This document shows positions 8,924-16,984 of a DNA stretch of 64,000 nt, in pieces (the first letter of the stretch is position 1; every line of letters starts with the position of its first letter). Origin of the DNA: DASUBV01 sp963725175. GTDB lineage: Bacteria; Actinomycetota; Actinomycetes; Streptosporangiales; Streptosporangiaceae. The notes below the pieces were generated by a model. That model was given only the letters and a program-made list of their open reading frames with translations, was not told where the DNA came from and searched no databases. Made by a program: the position numbers and the translations under genes. Location of the stretch: NCBI GenBank assembly GCA_963725175.1, contig CAVRXH010000006.1:2294001-2358000 (forward strand). The letters run 5' to 3'.

Positions 8924-10213
8924 ATGCACGGCCAGCACGCCCAGCTCCTGGAATCCTCGTGCTCCCTGACCGACGCTGAACTCGACGCGATTACCGCCAC
9001 AATGCCCATGACTGCGCGGTACTCCATACCCGACGGCGCATTCGACGGCTGGGCGCTGCTCTTCCGGGATCACTACCTGGAACACAGCGTCGGCTTCGTC
9101 CTCGCTGCGGAACGCTCCGGCCTGCCGCCCAAGTGGATCTTCACTATGGCCAAGGGCGATCGGACCCGGAACCGTCAACGCATCCACTCGACCTTCCTCG
9201 CCCGTGGCTACCGCAGCACGGTTTTCGACAATGCCTGGATCGACGTCGACCCGGGTTCCACGCGCAACGATGCTGACCAGGCGGAGCTGGTCTCCGGCCA
9301 GATTGACGAGTTCATCGCGACGGCTCGCAGCAGCGGGCGCAAGGTTCTGGCGATCGACGACGGCGGCTTGCTCGCGCGTGGCTACGGCCGCCCCGACACC
9401 GAGTGCGCGGTTGATGCCGCCCTGGAGCTGACCGTGAGCGGCCTAAAGCGGATCACGGCGGCGGGTCCGCTTGGAGTACCGGTGTGGAACATGGCGCGCT
9501 CGATTGTCAAAACGCGGCTGGGCTATCCGGAAATCGCGGATTCCTGCTTACGGCGACTTCGCGCGCTGCTCCCCACGGTCAAAGTCATCGGCCGAAGCAT
9601 GCTGCTGCTTGGCTTCGGCACGCTTGGATCCCGGCTCGCTCCCATGCTGCGTGCGCAAGGCTGCCGCGTCTGCATCGTCGATACGGACATTATCGCGCTC
9701 ATCACAGCCGCTGAAGCCGGCTACTGCGCACACCGCACGGCCGCCGAAGCGCTTAACTGTGCCCGGCCCTTCGCGGTACTCGGCACCACAGGTGAGGTCG
9801 CGCTAACCCGGGCGGATCTGGATCAGCTGCCGGATGGCGTGTATCTCGCACCGTTCGCCACTCGCGACTTCAGCGTTCTGCGGACACCAGGCATGGCTTC
9901 GCTCGCCACCGACCTTCCGGGAACCGGTCGGCGCTACGCCCTTCCGGGCGGCCCGGCCTTCGTCCTGCTCGGCGATGGCCGCTCGATGAACTTGTTCGAG
10001 GCCGACTCCATCCCAAACCAGGGCTACGACGCCTACCGCGCAGGAACACTGATTGCGGCCAGAACCCTCTGCCGCTCGGTCGGCGAGCAGCTACCCGGAG
10101 TTCACACCGAAGCCGCAGATGCCGCCATAGCCGCCGCAGGTCTCTACGACGTCTACTTCGACCTCTACCTTTCCGCCCGCGCTGGCTCCGCAGCGGAACT
10201 CGCTGCGCCCTAG
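8924..10213 (+). CDS. degenerate S-adenosylhomocysteine-hydrolase-like NAD-binding protein
   Basis: ATG 8924 follows GAAAGGGA; GTG 8921 is possible. The 429-residue protein keeps the adenosylhomocysteinase outline. KVLAIDDGG matches the substrate-domain DDGG, SIVKTRLGYPEIADS sits where KSKFDN is found, and GRSMLLLGFGTLGS (Gly230 on) with VDTDIIALITAAEAGY matches the NAD domain. FAVLGTTGEVALTRADLDQLPDGVYL matches the later NAD loop. The conserved Asp of KSKFD appears as Gly, so the normal SAH reaction is doubtful. It may use bound NAD for oxidation-elimination chemistry on a sugar or nucleoside. Its TAG stop is in the same frame as the next gene. Confidence 0.65.
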   Translation: MHGQHAQLLESSCSLTDAELDAITATMPMTARYSIPDGAFDGWALLFRDHYLEHSVGFVLAAERSGLPPKWIFTMAKGDRTRNRQRIHSTFLARGYRSTVFDNAWIDVDPGSTRNDADQAELVSGQIDEFIATARSSGRKVLAIDDGGLLARGYGRPDTECAVDAALELTVSGLKRITAAGPLGVPVWNMARSIVKTRLGYPEIADSCLRRLRALLPTVKVIGRSMLLLGFGTLGSRLAPMLRAQGCRVCIVDTDIIALITAAEAGYCAHRTAAEALNCARPFAVLGTTGEVALTRADLDQLPDGVYLAPFATRDFSVLRTPGMASLATDLPGTGRRYALPGGPAFVLLGDGRSMNLFEADSIPNQGYDAYRAGTLIAARTLCRSVGEQLPGVHTEAADAAIAAAGLYDVYFDLYLSARAGSAAELAAP

Positions 10214-10225
10214 CCACGAACCAGC

Positions 10226-11353
10226 CTGAGCGCGCGAGAGCGGCAGCACGCCTGCGTCGTCGGCTACGGAGCGGCAGGTCGCTTGCACGCCGACATTCTC
10301 GGCGAGGCCGGAATGCGGGTCACCGTCATAGACCCCAAGCACCACCAAAGTCCGGCAATGCCACTCCCGGTGTACGCGAGCGTCGAAGCGCTGGATGCTG
10401 CTGCGGCAGATCCCCCGGACTTGTGGTCGGTGTGTGCGCCAACCGGCGACCATCTATCCTTGCTCCGGCAGATCCTCGACCGCGACCCGAAGGCCAGGGT
10501 CATACTGGAAAAGCCTGCCTGCCACGGCCACGAGATCCCCGATTTCGAGCACCTGCTCAATGCCCACCCCCATGCGCGGATCGTGGTCAACGATCAGTAC
10601 AGCCACTCGCGCGCGCTCGGTCGGCTCGGCGCGCTCATCAGTGAACTCGCACCCGGCCAGCCGATTGACCACATCACGATCACATTCACCAAAGACCGTC
10701 GGCAAGACATCAGCACTGGCCGATTCGTCGACCGGATCTACGGTGTCCTCGGCTACGAATGGCTGCATATGCTCGCTGTATTACGCCAGATCCTGCCATC
10801 GAGCCTCGTTGCCGACTACCTCGCCGCTGATCCTGCCCGCAGCGACCTTTACGCCACATACGACGAGAGTCTTTTCGTCTCCTCTCTGACCGAGAGAAGC
10901 ACACTCGGCAACGGGGCACAGCGTGTCTACCTCGAGCTTGCCTCTTCGATCACCGGGCCGCTCATCCCAGTGGTGGCCCGGCCATCTCCGGGAGGACGGT
11001 GGCAGCGCGCACTGCGTGCCGATGATGACCGTCACCGGCACGTCAACGTCCATGCCGGAAGCACCCGCTTCAGCCTTCACCTAGAGCCGGTCACCGCCCC
11101 CGGCGGCTGGCAATTGGGTCGCAATCAGCACCGGCTGACCGCTGATCAGAAGGGAAACGTCGTCTTTGACCAGATCATCGACGACTCGCCCTTGCATACC
11201 TCGATCCGCCATGCTGTCGCGGCGCTCTGCGCGGACGCACAGCTTCCCCGTCCGGACGTCTCTCCGCTCCGCCGCATCGCAGCCCTCGCCGCCACGCTCA
11301 GGGAGCACCAAACGACGGAAACCGCCGAGCACGCGCCATCAACGCGTAGCTGA
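10226..11353 (+). CDS. Gfo/Idh/MocA-family oxidoreductase
   Basis: The Rossmann motif CVVGYGAAGRLH starts before the first conventional start codon (TTG 10283), so that start is too late. No ATG, GTG or TTG lies between the upstream in-frame TAG (10211) and this motif. The only candidate is CTG 10226, without a ribosome-binding site, or read-through of the TAG. Further features are VCAPTGDH, the hallmark EKPACHG near residue 94, and a C-terminal beta-sheet domain. Family members oxidise or reduce sugar, inositol or amino-sugar carbons with NAD(P). Length from CTG is 375 residues, normal for the family. Confidence 0.75.
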   Translation: MSARERQHACVVGYGAAGRLHADILGEAGMRVTVIDPKHHQSPAMPLPVYASVEALDAAAADPPDLWSVCAPTGDHLSLLRQILDRDPKARVILEKPACHGHEIPDFEHLLNAHPHARIVVNDQYSHSRALGRLGALISELAPGQPIDHITITFTKDRRQDISTGRFVDRIYGVLGYEWLHMLAVLRQILPSSLVADYLAADPARSDLYATYDESLFVSSLTERSTLGNGAQRVYLELASSITGPLIPVVARPSPGGRWQRALRADDDRHRHVNVHAGSTRFSLHLEPVTAPGGWQLGRNQHRLTADQKGNVVFDQIIDDSPLHTSIRHAVAALCADAQLPRPDVSPLRRIAALAATLREHQTTETAEHAPSTRS

Positions 11354-11385
11354 AACGGCCCCAACACAGGGAGGCGGCAGCGAAG

Positions 11386-12207
11386 ATGCCAGCAGTCGCG
11401 ATCAGGCTAGACGATGTTCATGGCAGAACTCCGATCGAGCTTCTGGAACGCATGGACACTGAGCTCTGGCGCGGCAGGCCAGTAACCATCGCTGCAATTC
11501 CTTATCCGGCACCGCTCTCACTTGGGCCGACCGGAAGCCGCGCCGAAACTCCCGGCGGACGCTCGACCATGGCCAACTTGCGACTGATCCGTCATCTCGA
11601 CGCGACGCTCCGACGAGGTGGCGACGTCGCACTACACGGCCTGACTCACGCCGACCACAAGTCTCCAGCCGGCCCGGCAGTACCAGAACTCGTCGCCACG
11701 CATCCCGGCCATGACCGACTACTCTGCCGAACGCTTGAAGGCTGGCGCGAACGGTTCGGCACATCAGTCCTGGTTCCGCCGCACAATGCCATAAGCCCCG
11801 GGCTTGCGGCGTCCTGTGTCGAGAACGGATTCGTCATCAGCCGCTCCATTACCGATACCGAGGTTGCGGCCCTGGGATTCCGGCCGACCGACCCCGAGGG
11901 GCGCGCGAAGGCCAAGCTCATCCCGCCGGGCGGACGCAGTTTCGGCAGATCCGAGTTCTTCCAGACCATCGGCCTGTCGCATAAGTACGTACGCCGAAGC
12001 GGAATGACGCCAGCTGCGACCGCGTCTATCCTGGCTCGTACCGCGGCGGAGGCCGGCAACGCCACGGTAACCTTACATTGGTGGGATTTCGCCGAAGGTG
12101 ACGGCGTTTCTGCCGCTACCATGTGGCGCTACGCAGCCGAACTCATCTACGAGCTGTCGCCCCTCACGCACTTCGACACGATTAACGCATTTGCGAGACT
12201 GAGGTAA
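11386..12207 (+). CDS. DUF2334/NodB-like polysaccharide deacetylase
   Basis: ATG 11386 follows AGGGAGGCGG. The 273-residue protein begins with the deacetylase metal motif IRLDDVHG (Asp pair at residues 8-9) and has ALHGLTHAD, giving the HxxxH ligands. VLVPPHNAIS resembles the substrate-binding PPxN segment of DUF2334, and TVTLHWWDF the last catalytic His strand. No signal peptide is seen, so it probably acts in the cytosol on an N-acetylated small molecule rather than on wall polymer. It is the last gene of the plus-strand cassette. Confidence 0.75.
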   Translation: MPAVAIRLDDVHGRTPIELLERMDTELWRGRPVTIAAIPYPAPLSLGPTGSRAETPGGRSTMANLRLIRHLDATLRRGGDVALHGLTHADHKSPAGPAVPELVATHPGHDRLLCRTLEGWRERFGTSVLVPPHNAISPGLAASCVENGFVISRSITDTEVAALGFRPTDPEGRAKAKLIPPGGRSFGRSEFFQTIGLSHKYVRRSGMTPAATASILARTAAEAGNATVTLHWWDFAEGDGVSAATMWRYAAELIYELSPLTHFDTINAFARLR

Positions 12208-12354
12208 ATGGGATAACCACGCCAGCTGCGTGCGGGAGAAGCTCCGCGCAAGAGCGGGGCGGTGGGCATATGCGTCGCTTCCAGCAGGGCACGCAGTTCC
12301 TGTTGCTCAGCAGTCCCGCGTGCCCGCCTCAGCTCCCCAGCCGGGCGGCGATTC

Positions 12355-12371
12355 GCCTGCCGGGGGCAGGC
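12355..12371. terminator. stem-loop between convergent operons
   Basis: A perfect 7-bp stem, GCCTGCC and GGCAGGC with a GGG loop, lies in the 195-bp gap between the deacetylase gene and the convergent phosphotransferase gene. There is no U-tract, as is common in actinomycetes. It may end both transcripts. Confidence 0.4.
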
Positions 12372-12402
12372 TGCCCGGTGCGGTCGATGCTGTCATGGGG
12401 GT

Positions 12403-13302
12403 TCAGGTGGCCAGGTTCAGGGCGTGCCAGGGCTGATCCTGGGTTCCGCTCATCAGGTCGCTGATGCGGCGGGTCGCTTCGACACGGGCCGGCAGGTAGT
12501 CGGGTGCGCGCAGGTAGGCGGCGATTGTCCGCAGCTCCCGCATGGCCTGCAGCACGGGCAGGCCGGGTAGCCCGGCGGGGTCGGTGCCGTGGGCGCGGCA
12601 GAACCGCTGCCAATCCGATTGCGGCTGCCCGAAGCGGTACCTGATGCTGGTCGGGACGAGGTCCAGTTCGCGGGGGCCGCGGCTGACGGCATCCCAGTCC
12701 GCCACGACAACACCGTCGCCGGTGCCGATCAGATTGTCAGTCCAGGCATCGCCGTGGATCAGCCCCGATCCCAGGCTCCAGGTAGCGTCAGCATACTGGT
12801 GCTCCAGCGCATCGAAGCGGGCCAGCAGCCACGACCGCTGGGCGGCGGCCAGCCACACACAGCTTTGCGTATCCTCGCGCGCCGAGCCCAGCGGCCGGGC
12901 AGTCGGAAGGCTGACTGGCGGCGCGGGCAGGTTGTGCAGCTGACGCAGCAGGTGCCCGAGCGTGCTGACGTCCGGTGCTGGCTGGCCAACCGCTGGGAGA
13001 GGGAGAAGGTGCCAGAAGGTCACGATGTACCCGCAGGCGGTCACTGGCTGGGTAATGTCTAGCGGGCGTACCGCAGGGAAGTCCATGCTGGCCAGCCACG
13101 CGGTGACCCGGACGCTAGCAGCCACCCGGCTCGCCTGCTCCCCTGAGCCGGGTGCGTACCGGAGTCGGACCACGACCGGGCAGGCTGCCAGCCGGTAGAC
13201 CGCGTTGGACCGGGCGTACATGATGCTCGCGCCCTGGGAGTCCAGACCCGCCGCCGCGCATGCCTCAGCCAGCGCTTGTTCCGGCGCCGGGCGAGATCCC
13301 AT
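12403..13302 (-). CDS. aminoglycoside phosphotransferase-family protein
   Basis: ATG 13302 has AGGTAGA upstream inside the end of the XRE gene, 10 bp away, so the two form an operon. The 299-residue product has the phosphotransferase core: VVVRLRYAP (ATP Lys replaced by Arg), the Brenner motif LIHGDAWTDN and VADWDAVSRGP with the metal-binding Asp. This family phosphorylates hydroxyls of antibiotics, choline or sugars. It is paired with a regulator and faces the biosynthetic cassette, so a self-resistance or tailoring role is possible, but the pair also occurs alone in actinomycetes. Confidence 0.75.
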   Translation of the reverse strand: MGSRPAPEQALAEACAAAGLDSQGASIMYARSNAVYRLAACPVVVRLRYAPGSGEQASRVAASVRVTAWLASMDFPAVRPLDITQPVTACGYIVTFWHLLPLPAVGQPAPDVSTLGHLLRQLHNLPAPPVSLPTARPLGSAREDTQSCVWLAAAQRSWLLARFDALEHQYADATWSLGSGLIHGDAWTDNLIGTGDGVVVADWDAVSRGPRELDLVPTSIRYRFGQPQSDWQRFCRAHGTDPAGLPGLPVLQAMRELRTIAAYLRAPDYLPARVEATRRISDLMSGTQDQPWHALNLAT

Positions 13303-13311
13303 GGCGTCTAC

Positions 13312-14848
13312 CTAGGCGCTGACGGCGCGCGGGATTGCCTCGCTTGTGTAGGTCTCGATCTCCTCCTGCAGGTCACGTGCCCGGGCCGCGCTGGCAAGCC
13401 GGGGCGTGGCGAGTGCGTGCTGCAGCCTGGCGAGGCGGCGGATGAGCGGCTCGATGCGGCTGTCGGGGTGAAGCTCCAGGACGGGTCGCAGCGCGCCGGA
13501 CGCTCCGTCAAGGTCTGGCTGGTGAAGGTGAGCCTGTGCCTGATCGATGCGGGCAAGCATCTCAGAGTAGATGTGGCGCTCGCCCGCCGGCGCGGACTCC
13601 GATAGCGTGATCGCCTCAGACGCGTCGGCCAGCACCTGCGCCGGCTCGTCCAGCAGCATATGCGTGCTGGCCGCCATGCCGTGGTACCGGCCGGGAGTCA
13701 GGCCCCACACGCCGCCGGTGAGGTCTGGAGCCGTCACATGGTCGCGCTCGTTCTCCGCCAGAGTCAGTGCCAGCCTGGCCTCGTCTCGACGGCCAGCCTG
13801 GGCAAGCGCCCTGGCCTGGAACAGCGCGAGGAATGTGCGAGCGGTGTCACCGTTGCCGAAGGTCAGCCCGTGCTCGGCCAGCTGAGCGGACTCGGAGTAG
13901 CGGCCGTCCCAGTACGCAAGCTTGGCCTGCGTCGCCCGGACCCACGCGCGCGCACCGTCATGCCCGGCCTGCTCTGCGCACAGCCACGCCGTCCAGGCGT
14001 GCGTGTCCGCCGCCCGGAAGTTCCCCAAGTCGCCGGTCATCCACGCCAGCAAGCCGCACACCTGTGCCCCGAGCAGGTACAGGTCCCGAGCTTGGTCCAG
14101 CCGGAGGTGCCCGCGCAGGACAGCGGCCACCCGGTCACGAAGCCGCCTGGTTTCCAGCAGCAACGGCAGCGGCGACGCGGCCTCGAATCCCTTCGCCAGC
14201 ACCGTGACCTGCCCTGAGTACCGATCGATCGTGGTATCCGCCACCTGCGACATGCCGACCCACTCTCCGAGCTTCCAGCGACTCATCCGCGATGACCGCC
14301 ATCAGCTGATCGAGCGAGGTAGCGGCCGGCGCAGGCTGTTCCAGCTGTCTCGCTGCGTCATGTTCCGTCCTGCAAGCAAGATAGCCGCCAGAATCGCGGG
14401 CCCGGATCGCCCGCAGACGGTCGCCTGGCGCGCGTGGGAAGGTACGGCGCGAGATGGACCCGGCATTACGGTCGCCGGATCGAGCCCGGCGCCGGTGAGA
14501 CCCGCCGGGGCCGAACTGGCCGGGCAGGATGCCGAGCGCTGCGCCGTACAGGAGCTGATAACGCTCGCTGGGCGCGATGACTCCACGCTCCCACCGGCGG
14601 ATGTAGGCGGCCAGCGTGGCGGCACCCGGCAGATGGCTGTCGCCAGTTCCCTTTCCGGAGTGCTGGAGGTGGCGGGCCATGTCAGCGACAGCCCAGCCAC
14701 GCGCGAGCCGCTGATCACGCAGCCACCCTCCGAGGTCATCAGACAACGCGGCCCTCACATCCCGTCGGTCCTGCGCGAACTTCCGGCGTCCAGGCGGGGT
14801 GGCATACCGACCGGTTGGGTGCTGGATTGACGCCGTGCCATCTCCCAC
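13312..14848 (-). pseudogene. XRE-family regulator with C-terminal helical repeats, frameshifted
   Basis: The N-terminal half (GTG 14848 is a plausible start; the frame is open to 14956) contains a helix-turn-helix: LGGWLRDQRLARGW, then LAAYIRRWERGVIAPSERYQLLYGAALG. It continues to SLDQLMAVIADES. The conserved continuation RWKLGEWVGMSQVADTTIDRYSGQ lies in a different frame, which runs to 13312 as a helical tetratricopeptide-like region. One extra base near 14274-14283 explains the split. Such proteins usually control a linked gene; here that would be the phosphotransferase 10 bp downstream. Frameshift or assembly error cannot be decided here. Confidence 0.7.
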
Positions 14849-14916
14849 AGGATGCCTGCTTGCATACTGCAGATCTGTCTTATCATCCGTTACTGGCCAT
14901 AACCACGCTACGGTTG

Positions 14917-14933
14917 CGCGAATAGTGTTCGCG
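14917..14933. promoter_or_regulatory. inverted repeat upstream of the XRE gene
   Basis: CGCGAA and TTCGCG form a perfect 6-bp inverted repeat with a TAGTG centre, about 70 bp upstream of the likely XRE start. It is a reasonable autoregulatory operator. It resembles but does not match an actinobacterial LexA box, being one base short. Confidence 0.35.
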
Positions 14934-15224
14934 TTTGCCTGTGAATGCACGCCCACCAGGCTTTGCCGGGTCGGCGACCACTACGGGCGACGGCAATAAG
15001 ACAGAAAATGCAGCCCGACCACGGCCGGGCCGGCCTCGCTTCCAGGTATCTGGCAATCGGCCACCTGCTCCCACAGTTGTCCGTATCTGTCCTTGCTCGC
15101 AGCTAGCTGGGACTCGATGAGCCGCGACAGTGTGGCGGGCGGTCGTTTCCAGGTTGCGCATCAGGCGCAGCGGGTTGCGAGAAGGCGGCATCTTGATCCT
15201 TCGGTGCGGCGAACTGGCAGTCCT

Positions 15225-15505
15225 TGATGCCGAGCTTGCCCGGCCAGTATTCGGCTAGCACCCAGCCTGACCCGACGTGCTTCCACGGCACCGCCGAGGC
15301 CGGCGCGACCTGCCCCGCCCTGGGCGGCCCGCGCGCGGCCGGCTTGGCCCCAGCGCTGTCCCGCCCGCAGCGAGGACGACGCAAAACCCGCCCGCACACG
15401 GGCGCGTCCCTTCCCGGTTGAAACTGTTGCGCGCATCTCCCCGTCCCTTTCGAGGCCATACGCGAGCGTGGCTGACTACGCTAAGTAATCACCGAGCGGT
15501 GCCGC
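15225..15505 (-). pseudogene. truncated duplicate of the 683-1870 propeller gene
   Basis: This stretch repeats the 5' end and upstream region of the secreted propeller gene. The segments RGPPRAGQVAPASAVPW and VGSGWVLAEYWPGKLGI are nearly identical to it, as are the bases around the start codon and about 60 bp upstream. The signal-peptide region has lost roughly 30 bp, so start and body are in different frames, and similarity stops after about 75 codons. The flank 14957-15224 contains only short unrecognised open frames. Confidence 0.75.
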
Positions 15506-15644
15506 GGTGCCGGGCGCCGGGCATACTCCGATTTCGATAGCCCGGCGGGCCAGGGCGGGCCGACCACCCGCCGTACGGTGGTCCCGCAGCCGCGCTCGTG
15601 GTATCAGCGCAGGCCACGGGGCCGGCGGCCAAACTGTCGGCAGG

Positions 15645-15696
15645 CGAATGTATGTTCTAACTGAACTGTCTTCACACCCGGCTCGTACATGTGTTC
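15645..15696 (+). promoter_or_regulatory. two LexA-box-like repeats in a 500-bp gap
   Basis: CGAATGTATGTTC at 15645-15657 and CGTACATGTGTTC at 15684-15696 each come close to the actinobacterial SOS box (CGAACATNTGTTCG), and both are followed by TAA. They lie in the 15506-16012 gap. The small frame that follows (15709-15872, 54 residues, starting MPYVACGTEPSS) looks like no known protein, so the target gene may be lost. Confidence 0.3.
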
Positions 15697-16012
15697 TAAT
15701 TACGGGCATGCCTTACGTTGCCTGCGGTACCGAGCCAAGTTCAGGTATTTCCGCAGGCCCGGCCGCCGCCAGCAAGCGACCCCCGCCGGGCGCGCAGCTG
15801 CGGACCTCGGCGGCCCCGTGGCGGGCCGCCGGGCGAGAGCTCATCGCCATGAGCACCGACGGCTCACCCTAGCCGCCCGTCCGCCGCGCGCCCAGTGACC
15901 GGCCATTCTCCGGTTTCAGCGCGGCCAGTCCGGCGGCCCGCCGCCTGAGCATGTCATTCGCACCACCGATGTACTTCACGCTGAGTAATCGCCGCACGCT
16001 GGAGGTGAGAAA

Positions 16013-16927
16013 GTGAGAACCCACTTCGAATATGCCGGTCTCCTGGATACCGATCAGGAAACGACCGTGCTGACCGGTCCCGCCAACCCCCTGCCCGGGG
16101 CCGGGCCCGGCTTCATGGACGGCGACGCCGACTACGCTCACGCTCCCAGCGACCGCACCGGCGACCTGCTGAGCCACGGCCGGCCGGCCGCGCCGCGCCG
16201 CCGGCTGACCCGCGGCCGGATCATCGCCATTGCCGCCGCCGGTCTCGCGCTGCTGATCGTCATCCTGATCCTGGCGCTGCCCGGCAGCAGGCCCGCCACC
16301 TGGCCCGCCAGCGTCGGCACCGTGCAGCGCGAGGCCGTCCGCGCCTGCCGCAACCCCGACGTGAAGTCCGAGCCCGGCCAGGTCAACTTCGCCTGCGCCA
16401 GGGGCACCCGGCAGATCCTCTGGGTCTTCGCGCTGCTGACCAGCGGGGACAACCCGAAGTTCGCCGACAACGCCAGTGGCCGGGTCGGCCTGGAGCCGAT
16501 CTCGCCCGCGCAGGGCGGCGAGATCGCCTGGTCGCTCAACCTGCACCGGCCCTACAGCCCCGCCAACCCGGTGGACAGCATCGCGGTGGCCGCGCGGGCC
16601 ATCAACAACATCATCGGCGGGGCCACCCTGAGCAGCAGCACCACGGGCAGCCCGGTCGTCCAGGCCGGCCTGGAGGGCACGACCGCCAACTGCCGCCGGT
16701 ACACCGGGTCGGCCGCGCTGACCTCGCTGCGTGGCTTCCCGAGCCGGTGCGCCCAGGCGGTTGCCAGCCCGGCCGGGCAGGCGGCGCTGGTCGCGGATGT
16801 GTTCAGGAAATGGGTCGTCGGCGCCTCGGCGCGACAGGTGCAGGACGCCGTGGTCCTGTTCCAGCACTCCACCGACCCCGGCAGCCCGCAGGTGCAGGCC
16901 ATCCTGCGCCACCTGCCGCGCCTCTAG
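16013..16927 (+). CDS. membrane-anchored hypothetical protein
   Basis: GTG 16013 follows GGAGGTGAG. The 304-residue protein has a disordered acidic N-terminus, an RRRLTR stop-transfer, one membrane helix at about 70-90 (IIAIAAAGLALLIVILILAL), and an extracytoplasmic domain with Cys residues in ACRNPD, FACARG, NCRRY and RCAQAV that could pair. No family was recognised. The next gene starts 57 bp downstream on the same strand and encodes a wall hydrolase, so a role in envelope remodelling is likely. The motif ACGCTGAGTAATCGCC lies 20 bp upstream of the start. Confidence 0.75.
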   Translation: MRTHFEYAGLLDTDQETTVLTGPANPLPGAGPGFMDGDADYAHAPSDRTGDLLSHGRPAAPRRRLTRGRIIAIAAAGLALLIVILILALPGSRPATWPASVGTVQREAVRACRNPDVKSEPGQVNFACARGTRQILWVFALLTSGDNPKFADNASGRVGLEPISPAQGGEIAWSLNLHRPYSPANPVDSIAVAARAINNIIGGATLSSSTTGSPVVQAGLEGTTANCRRYTGSAALTSLRGFPSRCAQAVASPAGQAALVADVFRKWVVGASARQVQDAVVLFQHSTDPGSPQVQAILRHLPRL

Positions 16928-16984
16928 CCCGGCCGGATAGCCCCGTCCCCGGACGCACCACCCAGCGCAGGAAGGAGACCCGTC

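Noticed and set aside
14917..14933. Possible LexA box upstream of the XRE gene
   Set aside because: The centre is one base too short for GAAC-N4-GTTC, so it is listed only as a generic inverted repeat.
15709..15872. 54-codon frame after the SOS-like repeats
   Set aside because: No family resemblance and no ribosome-binding site, so it was not called as a gene.
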